64,000 nt of DNA from Capnocytophaga granulosa ATCC 51502 (GTDB lineage Bacteria > Bacteroidota > Bacteroidia > Flavobacteriales > Flavobacteriaceae), in the NCBI RefSeq assembly GCF_000411115.1, contig NZ_KE150257.1, positions 62,001 to 126,000 on the forward strand, written 5' to 3'. Shown one piece after another: positions 15,111-23,225 of the stretch. Made by a program: the position numbers and the translations under genes. The number at the start of each line of letters is the position of its first letter. Position 1 is the first letter of the stretch. The notes under the pieces were generated by a model that ran no database searches, had not been told where the DNA came from, and worked only from the letters and a program-made list of their open reading frames with translations.

Positions 15111-15929
15111 ATGAAAGTAATAGACCACAGTGTGAGTGGAGAGACGTTTGCACTGGAATATGATGACCATTACAAACTCTATCGCACCACACCTATTCCT
15201 GAAAACTTAGGTAGCTACTACCAAAGCGAGGCTTATATCTCCCATACCGATGGAAATAAAGGCCTTTTTGAAAAACTATACCAATGGGTAAAACACTACA
15301 CCTTACAGAGAAAAATACACCTTGTAGAACAGTACGTACCTCAAGGCAAACTCCTAGATATAGGAGCAGGTACAGGAGATTTTGTTCGCACCGCTAAGCA
15401 ACGAGGCTGGTATGCTACAGGAGTAGAGCCTGAAGCCAAGGCTCGTGATAGGGCAGGGGAGAAGGGAGTTTTCTTATACGAAAGTCAAGAACAACTTACC
15501 GAGAAATACGATGTCATCACTCTTTGGCATGTCTTAGAACACATTCCCCAGCTGAAAGAACAGATTATATTTCTAAAGAATCACCTAGAAAAAGAGGGGT
15601 TATTAGTCATTGCAGTACCTAATTACCTAAGCCGAGATGCCCAGCATTATGGCTCTTATTGGGCTGCCTATGATGTACCCAGACACCTATGGCACTTCTC
15701 TCAAGAGAGTATTCGGCTACTCTTCGAAGAAAAAGGTTTCGAACTTATAGGGGTAAAACCTATGCTTTTCGATGCTTTCTATGTAAGCCTACTCTCAGAA
15801 AAATACAAGTCAGGGAAAATGAACTTTATAAAAGGCTTTTACCATGGACTACTTTCTAATCTTTCAGCCTTAAGGACAGGAGAATACTCATCACTCATAT
15901 ACCTTTTAAAAGTAAAAGGTAAAAGGTAA
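15111..15929 (+). CDS. Class I SAM-dependent methyltransferase
   Basis: A 272-residue protein with the Rossmann motif I KLLDIGAGTGDF near residue 82, acidic motif II GVEPEAKA, and post-motif DVITLWHVLEHI, typical of the Methyltransf_23 group often encoded with cell-surface glycan or lipid genes. The N-terminal segment FALEYDDHYKLYRTTPIPENLGSYY is typical of flavobacterial members, which start with a short beta region. No C-terminal membrane segment. The substrate is unknown. The last codons (LLKVKGKR) come from a short repeat just before parS site 4. No promoter motif is visible. Confidence 0.8.
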   Translation: MKVIDHSVSGETFALEYDDHYKLYRTTPIPENLGSYYQSEAYISHTDGNKGLFEKLYQWVKHYTLQRKIHLVEQYVPQGKLLDIGAGTGDFVRTAKQRGWYATGVEPEAKARDRAGEKGVFLYESQEQLTEKYDVITLWHVLEHIPQLKEQIIFLKNHLEKEGLLVIAVPNYLSRDAQHYGSYWAAYDVPRHLWHFSQESIRLLFEEKGFELIGVKPMLFDAFYVSLLSEKYKSGKMNFIKGFYHGLLSNLSALRTGEYSSLIYLLKVKGKR

Positions 15930-15934
15930 AAAGT

Positions 15935-15950
15935 TGTTCCACGTGGAACA
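15935..15950. promoter_or_regulatory. parS site 4 (perfect)
   Basis: TGTTCCACGTGGAACA, 6 bases after the methyltransferase stop. The following bases resemble the start of the duplicated module (AATTGAACTATCTTAGCC), which is then interrupted by MITE copy D. Confidence 0.85.
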
Positions 15951-16025
15951 ATTGAACTATCTTAGCCAACATCTTGTAGAAATACTATAAATCATATCTC
16001 AAAAATACCATTTCTCAATGTAATG

Positions 16026-16257
16026 TAACGCGAGTTCGACATAAGCAAAATTATATTTTTCTCCCACAGATTCCACGGATTTTCACGGAGAGAATGATAC
16101 AACAACTAAGTATAACTCCTTAATTTCCACGGATAAATAAGGCCTTTGGCCTTATAAAAATCTGTGTAAATCGCAACAGCACAATTACACAAACATAGAA
16201 AATCTGTGAAATCCGTGAAAATCCGAGGGAGCTTTCGTTATATCGAACTCACGTTAA
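16026..16257 (+). mobile_element. MITE-like element, family 1, copy D
   Basis: It starts TAACGCGAGTTCGACATAAG and ends TATCGAACTCACGTTAA. Its centre (AAGGCCTTTGGCCTT and the following 60 bases) is almost identical to copy A, so these two are the most recently related copies. It seems to lie within a parS-module copy. Confidence 0.8.
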
Positions 16258-16268
16258 TGTAAGTTCGA

Positions 16269-16421
16269 CTTATAGTCAAACAGGAATGATTTTCGAAAAA
16301 TTAGCATGAGCAGGTGTAGGGGCTAATGGCAATTAGCCCTTGAAAGAAAACGAATTAGGAATAAATTCCTTGCCTTATTTATTCGTATTTTATTTGCATT
16401 CTAAATATAATTGACTATAAG
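16269..16421. repeat. Short inverted-repeat element next to MITE copy D
   Basis: Bounded by CTTATAGTCAA (16269-16279) and TTGACTATAAG (16411-16421), a perfect 11-bp inverted pair. Inside is a hairpin GGGCTAAT-GGCA-ATTAGCCC and a second one, AGGAAT-AA-ATTCCT. It contains no ORF. The sequence before it (TAATGTAAGTTCGAC) resembles another left end of family 1. Confidence 0.55.
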
Positions 16422-16508
16422 TAAGCTATAATTTTTCTTCTATATACCTATTTGTAGATATCTTATAGCCTTGTAGGCAACTCTTACTATGACAAATTCA
16501 AGATTATC

Positions 16509-16632
16509 TCATCTTAGATAGGTAAAAAAAGTAAAAAACAATTTTAAATAGTATTTTTTAAATGATTTTACTATCCAGTGTAATCTTATATCAAAATAAA
16601 AAGAAAATAGAAATTTGATATATTTCTGAAAG
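16509..16632 (+). repeat. parS-module remnant, copy 3
   Basis: It matches the later part of copies 1 and 2: GTAAAAAACAATT, then TATATCAAAATAAAAAGAAA, AATAGAAATTTGATAT and TTTCTGAAAG. It lacks a parS of its own; site 4 upstream may be its displaced head. The rest of 15951-16800 is AT-rich and I see no gene in it. Confidence 0.65.
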
Positions 16633-16754
16633 CAAAATTTTTGAGCATAATAAAATAAAAAGCAAAAAGCAAGGAGTAAGGAGTACAAAAGTTAAATATC
16701 CATTTTTTTCCTAACTGTTTTGTTAAATAAAAATAGAATCTTCATTAACTTTCG

Positions 16755-16762
16755 TACATTTG
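16755..16762 (+). promoter_or_regulatory. -7 promoter element for the OmpH-like gene
   Basis: TACATTTG, 38 bases before the ATG at 16801. Confidence 0.5.
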
Positions 16763-16800
16763 TACCTGAATTTGAGAAATAATGTAAAAACCATATAGTT

Positions 16801-17307
16801 ATGAATAAAGTCATCTTAGGTGTAGCATTCGTATTGAGCCTCGCTGCTTGTCAGCAAAGTCAAAAAATTGCCTATGTAGATAACAGCAAGCTCTTAGATG
16901 AATATCAAGAAAAAAAGGATTTGGAAGCAATGCTCAAGGGGAAAATCAACAAGTACCAGCTCAAGCGTGATAGCATCTCACAGGCCTTCCAAGTGAAAGC
17001 ACAGGCCTTCGAAGCACAAGCTAAGAGCTTAGCCCCCGCAGTAGCACAACAAAAGTATAGCGAACTGGCTCAAGAAAGCCAACTCCTACAACAACAACTC
17101 ATGGTAGAAGAACAAGCTATACAAGAAGAAAGCCGTACCAAAATGGATACCCTCCTAAAGAAAGTCAAAAGCTTCATCAAAAACTATGGCAAACAACATG
17201 ATTATGACTTCATATTGGGCGCCAATGACGGAGGTAGCGTGCACTATGGAAAAGCAGACAAAGATATTACTGCCGATATAGTGAAAGCACTCAATGAAAA
17301 AAAGTAA
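16801..17307 (+). CDS. OmpH/Skp-family periplasmic chaperone, lipoprotein form
   Basis: A 168-residue protein. MNKVILGVAFVLSLAAC is a lipoprotein signal with Cys17. KIAYVDNSKLLDEYQEKKDLE is the OmpH/Skp start, followed by a long coiled-coil (about residues 45-135) and a C-terminal strand region, YDFILGANDGGSVHYGKADKDIT. Skp proteins hold unfolded outer-membrane proteins on their way to the BAM complex; a lipidated version would be membrane-tethered. It is convergent with the LysE-type gene across a terminator that contains parS. Confidence 0.85.
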   Translation: MNKVILGVAFVLSLAACQQSQKIAYVDNSKLLDEYQEKKDLEAMLKGKINKYQLKRDSISQAFQVKAQAFEAQAKSLAPAVAQQKYSELAQESQLLQQQLMVEEQAIQEESRTKMDTLLKKVKSFIKNYGKQHDYDFILGANDGGSVHYGKADKDITADIVKALNEKK

Positions 17308-17347
17308 AGGTTACTTTACTCGTTGTTTAAGTTTATTATTGATTATT

Positions 17348-17379
17348 AAAAAAGTGTTCCACGTGGAACACTTTTTTTT
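17348..17379. terminator. Bidirectional terminator with a parS core (parS site 5)
   Basis: A perfect 30-bp palindrome (17348-17377): AAAAAAG, then TGTTCCACGTGGAACA at 17355-17370, then CTTTTTT. It lies between two convergent genes. The hairpin with A-run and T-run has the form of an intrinsic terminator usable in both directions, while the core is a perfect parS site. Having both roles is inference. Confidence 0.75.
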
Positions 17380-17389
17380 ATGATTAATA

Positions 17390-18049
17390 CTACTTTTTAA
17401 TCGTTTGAATCAGGTTTGGAAAGAATCCATTAATCAAAAGAAATACTCCAAAAATCACTAAAAAGATATTGATACCTTGCTTTACCTTGTGTATATTAGT
17501 AGGGGTAAGACGATGACGTAAGCGCTTAGCTATGAGAATTTTTAATACATCAGTAAGCAAATAGGTAAGCAATATAGTAGCTAAGAAGAATAATACACGA
17601 GTAGGGGTCATACCAGGGCGAGCAGAGAAAGTTGCAATGGTAGCCAACCAATAGAAAAACACTCCTACATTAATCACATTAAGAAAAAAACCCTTGTAAA
17701 AATAGGTAAAATAACTACCTTCCTTAATAGCTACTATCCGAGTCTGCGGAGGACGTAGCTTGAAATCACGGCGCTCCTTAATATAAGAAAATAAGCCATA
17801 TACAATAATCAGCAAACCTCCATAGACGAACAAATTGGGGTTATTCTCTATATAAGCCGATAACTTACTGGTACCCCAATAGGCTAAAGCTATAAAAAAT
17901 ACATCTCCTGAAATAGCACCCAGATCAAAAGCCAAAGCCGAACGTGCCCCCTTAGTAATGCTGGTCTCTATCAAAATGAAAAATACAGGCCCTATAGTGA
18001 AAGCTAAAATAATCCCTAAGGAAATTGCTATAAAAACAGTCTCTATCAT
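17390..18049 (-). CDS. LysE/RhtB family exporter
   Basis: A 219-residue inner-membrane protein with about six predicted helices. The start MIETVFIAISLGIILAFTIGPVFF contains the GPVF segment of LysE-type amino-acid and metabolite exporters; later parts include GDVFFIALAYWG and a C-terminal helix pair. ATG at 18049 is preferred over 18067, because the -7 motif at 18065-18072 would overlap the earlier start. The substrate is unknown. It is convergent with the OmpH-like gene. Confidence 0.8.
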   Translation of the reverse strand: MIETVFIAISLGIILAFTIGPVFFILIETSITKGARSALAFDLGAISGDVFFIALAYWGTSKLSAYIENNPNLFVYGGLLIIVYGLFSYIKERRDFKLRPPQTRIVAIKEGSYFTYFYKGFFLNVINVGVFFYWLATIATFSARPGMTPTRVLFFLATILLTYLLTDVLKILIAKRLRHRLTPTNIHKVKQGINIFLVIFGVFLLINGFFPNLIQTIKK

Positions 18050-18064
18050 TGCTAAAAGAAAAAA

Positions 18065-18072
18065 CAAATATA
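18065..18072 (-). promoter_or_regulatory. -7 promoter element for the LysE-type gene
   Basis: TATATTTG on the minus strand, 15 bases before the ATG at 18049. Confidence 0.55.
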
Positions 18073-18109
18073 GTGAAAAAATAGAAATTATAAAAGAAAA
18101 ACAAAAACT

Positions 18110-18772
18110 TTATTTTCTTACTGTTATTACCTGAAATGGTCGCTCTATGGTAGTACCACGCTTAGTGGGAATCTCTTCCGTAAAAGTCTGTAAGTCAAAA
18201 GCTGTAAAACCTACCGAAAGCAATAGTTCTTGAAGCTGCTCAGGGGTATAGAAAGTAAATACTTCCTTGGTAAAGGGCATACGCTCACCAAATTCTTTGC
18301 CTATAGCACCCAAAACAAAGCTACCTCCCTGCCTGAGTAGGGAATAGACCTGAGCAAAATAAGCCCTCAAGTTTGTAATAAAATAGTACGTATTGACGCA
18401 AAAACAGACCCCAAAACTCTCATAGGGTAGTGGAGGTAGTTCCTCGGTAAGAGCGTGTAAAAAAACAGCCTTTCCTTGCTCCACAAGCTCAGCATTAAGT
18501 GCAGTAGCATCAGCTATCATAGCTTCAGAGCGTTCTATCCCTGTATAGTGTAAGTGGGGTGCCTTGGCAAAGAGGTAGGGGAGGTGTGCTCCATTACCAA
18601 AACCTATTTCCAATAGCTGTTTTACTCCAGAGAGGGGAAGACAATCTATACTACGCTCTATCATATTTCGGTTGGAGGCAAAGATATAAGCACCCACTTC
18701 CTTGGCGAGTGCTCCTTCAGGACAGCGCAATTGCCTGCCCAATAATAAGTTATCAGTTGTAGGAGGAAGCAT
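18110..18772 (-). CDS. Class I SAM-dependent methyltransferase
   Basis: A 220-residue protein. Motif I is VKQLLEIGFGNGAHLPYL, motif II YTGIERSEAMIADA, followed by FGVCFCVNTYYFITNLRAYFAQVYSLLRQGGSFVLG. It belongs to the Methyltransf_11/25 type and is cytosolic. It is not closely similar to the methyltransferase at 15111. Nothing in the context points to a substrate. It has its own promoter (18807-18814), and the LysE-type gene follows in the same direction with its own promoter. Confidence 0.78.
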   Translation of the reverse strand: MLPPTTDNLLLGRQLRCPEGALAKEVGAYIFASNRNMIERSIDCLPLSGVKQLLEIGFGNGAHLPYLFAKAPHLHYTGIERSEAMIADATALNAELVEQGKAVFLHALTEELPPLPYESFGVCFCVNTYYFITNLRAYFAQVYSLLRQGGSFVLGAIGKEFGERMPFTKEVFTFYTPEQLQELLLSVGFTAFDLQTFTEEIPTKRGTTIERPFQVITVRK

Positions 18773-18806
18773 AATAAGTGAAAAATTTAAAGTGAAAAGT
18801 GAAAAA

Positions 18807-18814
18807 CAAAGATA
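18807..18814 (-). promoter_or_regulatory. -7 promoter element for the methyltransferase gene
   Basis: TATCTTTG on the minus strand, 34 bases before the ATG at 18772. AAGTGAAAAGTGAAA repeats lie in between. Confidence 0.6.
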
Positions 18815-18892
18815 GTAAATACTTAAAACTGAGCATTTGGGTAAATAGTATCAATCAGTTTTTAATTATTCACTATTAACTTTTTTCTTAAT

Positions 18893-18908
18893 TGTTCCAC
18901 GTGGAACA
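18893..18908. promoter_or_regulatory. parS site 6 (perfect)
   Basis: TGTTCCACGTGGAACA between the divergent methyltransferase and lipocalin-like genes. It is the last site of the cluster, 1538 bases after site 5. Confidence 0.85.
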
Positions 18909-18972
18909 AACTAAGTACTTAATAAGGAGCAACAAAATTAATAAAAAATAGTAGGAAAACAAATATTTTTAT

Positions 18973-18980
18973 TACCTTTG
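18973..18980 (+). promoter_or_regulatory. -7 promoter element for the lipocalin-like gene
   Basis: TACCTTTG, 24 bases before the ATG at 19005. Confidence 0.55.
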
Positions 18981-19004
18981 TCACAAATTTAAAATACTAA
19001 CAAT

Positions 19005-19466
19005 ATGAAAAAAATTGTCTCACTCCTTGTAGCTGCTTTGGTATTATCTTGCAGTAAAAATGATTGTAACTGCAAAGAAGAAAAGAATGACACACCTAAA
19101 TCAGTACTTTTAGGTACTTGGAAGATTACTAAAAAAGTAGAAAACGGTGAAATAAAAGAACTCTATAACGATTGTGATGCCAATGAAACTTTTGTCTTCC
19201 AAGAGAAAGAAGCTATTAATGAAAGTTTCAAAAAGGGAAAATTCAATCCTTACGATAATAAGTTAGAATGTAGAAGTCAAAAAGAGGTATATCCTACTTA
19301 CGAATACAAAAAAGAGGAAAACAAACTCTACTTAGAAATAGAAGTAAAAGGAAAAACCTATATGATGCCTCAAAAAATTACTCTTGAAAATAACAATACC
19401 CAACTGACCATCTACCATAATTATGACGCTGAAAACAACTATAAAGTATATACCAAACAAAAATAA
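19005..19466 (+). CDS. Lipocalin-like lipoprotein
   Basis: A 153-residue protein with lipoprotein signal MKKIVSLLVAALVLSC (Cys16). After a short polar linker comes LLGTWKITKKVENGE, the typical start of Bacteroidota lipocalin-like domains, then strand-rich segments ending in NNTQLTIYHNYDAENNYKVYTK. It is probably in the periplasm or outer membrane. Its ligand and function are unknown. It is followed by a two-way terminator shared with rnr. Confidence 0.75.
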   Translation: MKKIVSLLVAALVLSCSKNDCNCKEEKNDTPKSVLLGTWKITKKVENGEIKELYNDCDANETFVFQEKEAINESFKKGKFNPYDNKLECRSQKEVYPTYEYKKEENKLYLEIEVKGKTYMMPQKITLENNNTQLTIYHNYDAENNYKVYTKQK

Positions 19467-19489
19467 ATAGCAGAAAAATAGCTCATATA

Positions 19490-19525
19490 AAAAAACTCCG
19501 AACTTTTCTCGTTCGGAGTTTTTTG
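19490..19525. terminator. Bidirectional intrinsic terminator
   Basis: AAAAAACTCCGAAC pairs with GTTCGGAGTTTTTT around a 7-base loop. It lies between the convergent lipocalin-like gene and rnr. Confidence 0.85.
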
Positions 19526-21723
19526 TTAGTTCACTAATTCAAAGTCTAAATAGCGCTTGACCAAATCGGTATTCTTAACACGTATCATTACCTCGTCACC
19601 CAAGGTATAACGCTGCTTGCTTACTTCGCCTATAAGAGCATAAGCCTTTTCGTCAAATACATAATAATCGTCCTTCATATCTCGTGCACGTATCATACCC
19701 TCACACTTGTTTTCAATAATCTCTACATAGATACCAAATTCGGTAACCCCTGAAATCACTCCCAAGAACTCCTGATCCTTATGTGCTTCCATGTACTTAA
19801 TCTGCATGTACTTGATAGAATCACGCTCAGCCGAAGTAGCTAAGTTCTCCATTTGGGAAGAGTGCTTGCACTTTTCTTCATATTCCGCCTCATTAGCCGA
19901 AGCACCTGCGTCCAAATAGAGTTGCAAAAGGCGATGTACCATCACATCAGGATAACGACGAATAGGGGAGGTGAAGTGGGTATAATCAGCAAAAGCCAAA
20001 CCATAGTGCCCTATATTATGCGTAGAATAAGCAGCCTTACTCATAGAGCGAATAGCCAAGGTATCCACTAAGTTCTGTTCTTTCTTGCCATGTACCTCCT
20101 GCAGAAGATGATTGATAGAATGAGAAATGTTCTTCTTGTCCTTGAGATTAAGCTTGTAACCAAAGCGAGAGATAACGCCCTGCATCTGCAGGAGTTTTTC
20201 CTCATCAGGCACATCGTGGATACGATATACAAAAGTCTTCTGTAGCTTGGAGGCATACTCGGCTACCTTGCGATTGGCCAGCAGCATAAACTCCTCTATG
20301 AGTTTGTTGGCTTCTTTACTCTCCTTAGTATAGACACCCAAGGGATTATTGTTCTCGTCCAAGAAAAACTTAACCTCCAACTTATCAAAAGAAATAGCCC
20401 CTGCTCTCATACGCTTCTCACGGAGAATTTCTGCCATAGCATTCAGTGAAAGAATTGCCTCTACTATCTCCTTGGAAACCGTATAGCTACCCTCAGGTCG
20501 GATAGAGATTTCCTCAGGTATCACAAAATCACTTGGTACCTCCATATAGGGGGTATCAAAAGCCTCAATCACCGCCTGTGCCTCCTCATAGGCAAAGCGT
20601 GCATCGGAGCGAATTACCGTACGGCCAAGCCATACATTGCGCACTTCTGCTTGAGGAGAAAGTTCAAAGATAGCCGAGAAAGTATATTTTTCCTCTTCAG
20701 GACGCAGCGAACAAGCAAAGTTGGACAACACCTCTGGAAGCATAGGCACCACCCGATCCACTAAATATACCGAGGTAGCCCGCTGGTAAGCCTCATCGTC
20801 CAAGATAGTGCCAGGTTGCACATAGTGAGAAACATCGGCTATATGTACCCCAACCTCAAAGTTGCCATCATCAAGCACTCGAAAAGACAACGCATCATCA
20901 AAATCTTTGGCATCACGAGGGTCAATGGTAAAGGTAAGCACTCCGCGCATATCTCTGCGGCGAGCAATCTCTTCTTCCTTGATAGTGGTATCCAATTGCT
21001 GTGCATAAGCCTCCACTTCCTGAGGAAACTCACTGGGCAAGCCATATTCAGCCAAGATGGCATGTATCTCAGTATTATGTTCCCCAGGCTTACCGAGAAT
21101 TTTCTCCACTACGCCATAGGGAGAGTTCGCACGAGAAGTCCATTGGGTAATACGCACCAATACCTTATCCCCATCTTCGGCACCATTACAATCTTCTTTG
21201 GGAACAAAAATGTCTGTATACATACGCCTATCGGTAGGTACCACAAAAGCAAAATTCTTCTGCATCTGTACCAAACCAACAAAGGTCGTACGCTTGCGCT
21301 CTATCACTTGGGTAATCTCCCCCTCGAGCTTCTCACGGCGACGTGGAAAGACATACACTTCCACCAGATCGCCATGTAAAGCCTTGTTCAGCAAGTTATT
21401 AGGAACAAATACATCTTGGTCTAAGTCCTCACACACCACATAAGCATTACCATTGGAAGCCATATCCACTACTCCTTGGTGATAATAAGTAGCACCTTGC
21501 GCTTGGAAGTGGCCTTGGCTGGTCTCATTGATATGTGATTGCTTGACCAATCTAGCCAAGGAAGCAATAATATCATTACGCATTTCAGTAGAAGTAGCCT
21601 TAAGCTTTTCAGCTATTTGTTTCCAAGAGAAACTCTTGCCACTATTCTTCTGCAGAATAACCAAAATATCTCTACTAAAGTCCTTGTTTTTTTCTTTTTC
21701 TGTTCGAATTTCTTCTTACTCAT
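19526..21723 (-). CDS. rnr: Ribonuclease R, with an apparent N-terminal frameshift
   Basis: A 3'-5' exoribonuclease of the RNB family, about 732 residues if repaired. The order is an N-terminal winged helix (SGKSFSWKQIAEKL), cold-shock domains, the RNB core with the acidic motif IDPRDAKDFDDALS near residue 270, and a C-terminal S1 domain. The main frame runs only from a TTG at 21664 (MVILQKN), in the middle of the conserved N-terminus. An ATG at 21723 opens MSKKKFEQKKKK in another frame. Adding one A to the A7 run (T7 at 21687-21693 on the plus strand) joins them as KKKKNKDFSRDILVILQKN, the expected flavobacterial form. The frameshift is probably a homopolymer error. Confidence 0.85.
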
Positions 21724-21779
21724 TTTCGTTTTAATTTACGAGTTTTCTATTGATTATTAGCTACTTTCTCATTTTTTTT

Positions 21780-21902
21780 GTACCTTTGCACTCACATTAG
21801 TCTCTGTTTTACTTAACTCAGGAAAAGTAGCTATCCTCGGTATAGAAAAGTAAAAAACAGCTAATAGACGAAGGTCTATGACCAGTCAGCGTGCAAAGTT
21901 AC
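21780..21902. other. Imperfect palindrome with two inward-facing promoters
   Basis: The ends are GTACCTTTGCAC (21780-21791) and GTGCAAAGTTAC (21891-21902), complementary at 11 of 12 positions. Inside, CTGTTTTACTT (21804-21814) pairs with AAGTAAAAAACAG (21848-21860), and shorter stems (AGGA/TCCT) follow. TACCTTTG (plus, 21781-21788) and TAACTTTG (minus, 21894-21901) are both good -7 motifs that point inward. The minus one fits rnr; the plus one has no gene ahead. It could encode a structured RNA or be a mobile-element relic. Confidence 0.5.
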
Positions 21903-22449
21903 AAATTTTCAACCATCAACTCACATATAAAAAATAAATATTCTTTTTTATATAAAAAAAATGATGATGATAATATGCTGTGAATTTAGGTAGAAAAATG
22001 AGCGAAAATACTTGTATGTGACACTTAAAGAAGTTTATCAACAATTTGTAAGCATACTAATGTACTGATATATAGAGCGTAAGAAGACTTATTCACTAAA
22101 ACGTTTTCTTGTTCTTAAAAGTATTTGGGTATAAAAACAAGAAAAAATAATCCTCATTTTCTCCTCGATGACGGTTAATAAGTTGTGAGAAATAAAGTTG
22201 TTTTTCTCAATTGTCTTCGCATATAATCAACTTTTTCAAAGAAGCCTACTTTTTAATGCTTTTTTGTTGTAGAGTTATCAACAGATTTTAAAATTGAAAA
22301 GTGAATAATTGAGAGGGTTATCCACTACCCATATATTTACGCTTTGCTTTTTTATTTTAACAAAATAATAAGTGTTAAAACTTATTATATTATCAAAAAA
22401 AATGATTTACTTTGCCCCGTGAATTTACTAACAAGAAAATAGAGAAAAC
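21903..22449. other. Candidate replication origin (AT-rich gap with DnaA-box-like sites)
   Basis: Very AT-rich non-coding stretch upstream of a lipoprotein gene. Four sites resemble the DnaA box TTATCCACA, all on the plus strand: TTATCAACA at 22035-22043, TTATTCACT at 22089-22097, TTATCAACA at 22275-22283 and TTATCCACT at 22318-22326. None is a perfect consensus match. AT-only stretches (around 21930-21965 and 22345-22400) flank them and could serve as an unwinding region. The parS cluster ends 3 kb to the left. No dnaA or dnaN is visible, so this is only a candidate. Confidence 0.4.
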
Positions 22450-23016
22450 ATGAAAAGAATTTTTTTAATAGGTTTTGGCTTTGTATGCCTGCTTAGTTGT
22501 GATAAATCTAAGATAGGCAATACAATTGAAAATAAAGACTATGCTAAGATAAGGGATAATGCTTCCAGTGATGACAATGCTCCTGAGTTGAAGCTAAGCG
22601 AATATCTTATTAATAATGGATATGACAAGAATGGTGATAAAGTTCTCCAGGACAGAGAACTGGCACAGATAGAAAGTCTTAAAGTGGTAGGTAAGAGCAT
22701 CACCGACCTTGACGTATTGGCTAGAATGACCAACCTGAAACAAGCTGATTTTTCAGGTAATAAGATTTCTGTTGCCGTTATTAGTGCACCTCTTTTGACA
22801 GAACTGAACCTAAGCAATAATAGACTTATTAAGTTGGATATATCCAAATCTCCAAAATTAGTAAGTAATATCAATCTTACAGGTAATCCTAAACTTACTT
22901 GTGTAAAAACTGAGCGTATACAACTTACCACTATAAAGAATAAGCCTAAAAATATAAAGGTAGATACAGACACACAAGGAAAGGCTAAAGCCAATTTTAC
23001 AACTACTTGTAACTAG
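22450..23016 (+). CDS. Leucine-rich-repeat lipoprotein
   Basis: A 188-residue protein with lipoprotein signal MKRIFLIGFGFVCLLSC (Cys17). A DKNGDKVLQDRE segment near residue 60 looks like an EF-hand or dockerin-type calcium loop. Then come short leucine-rich repeats: ITDLDVLARMTNLKQADFSGN, then LLTELNLSNNRLIKLDISKS and LVSNINLTGNPKLT. The family is common as surface or periplasmic binding proteins in flavobacteria; the partner is unknown. A near-match promoter, TACTTTG, lies about 40 bases upstream. Confidence 0.75.
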   Translation: MKRIFLIGFGFVCLLSCDKSKIGNTIENKDYAKIRDNASSDDNAPELKLSEYLINNGYDKNGDKVLQDRELAQIESLKVVGKSITDLDVLARMTNLKQADFSGNKISVAVISAPLLTELNLSNNRLIKLDISKSPKLVSNINLTGNPKLTCVKTERIQLTTIKNKPKNIKVDTDTQGKAKANFTTTCN

Positions 23017-23067
23017 TTATAAAAGTTAAATATATATTAAATAATATATAGATTGGAAATAAAGACG

Positions 23068-23143
23068 TACCTTTGCACTGTTTCATAATATTGGAATTTA
23101 TTGGTTAAAAAAGGAATTGCCTCGTAATTGAGGCAATTTTTTT
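23068..23143 (+). ncRNA. Candidate small RNA (promoter plus terminator, no ORF)
   Basis: TACCTTTG at 23068-23075 is followed about 40 bases later by a perfect terminator: AATTGCCTC (23115-23123) pairs with GAGGCAATT (23130-23138) across a 6-base loop, then a T-run to 23143. The predicted transcript would be about 60 bases without a usable ORF. The hairpin could instead simply end the upstream lipoprotein gene, in which case the promoter would be chance. Confidence 0.4.
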
Positions 23144-23198
23144 TATGTCTATATAAGAGAAAAAATTAATCATTATTGGCATTAATCATTAATTTTCG

Positions 23199-23206
23199 TA
23201 TTTTTG
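23199..23206 (+). promoter_or_regulatory. Promoter for the MscS-type gene
   Basis: -7 TATTTTTG with TTG at 23176-23178, exactly 20 bases apart; 20 bases before the ATG at 23226. Confidence 0.65.
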
Positions 23207-23225
23207 CCTTTCAAACCAATAAACC

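Noticed and set aside
20816..21379. 187-codon ORF antisense to rnr
   Set aside because: It lies wholly opposite conserved RNase R domains and its product shows no domain or signal; it is a shadow frame.
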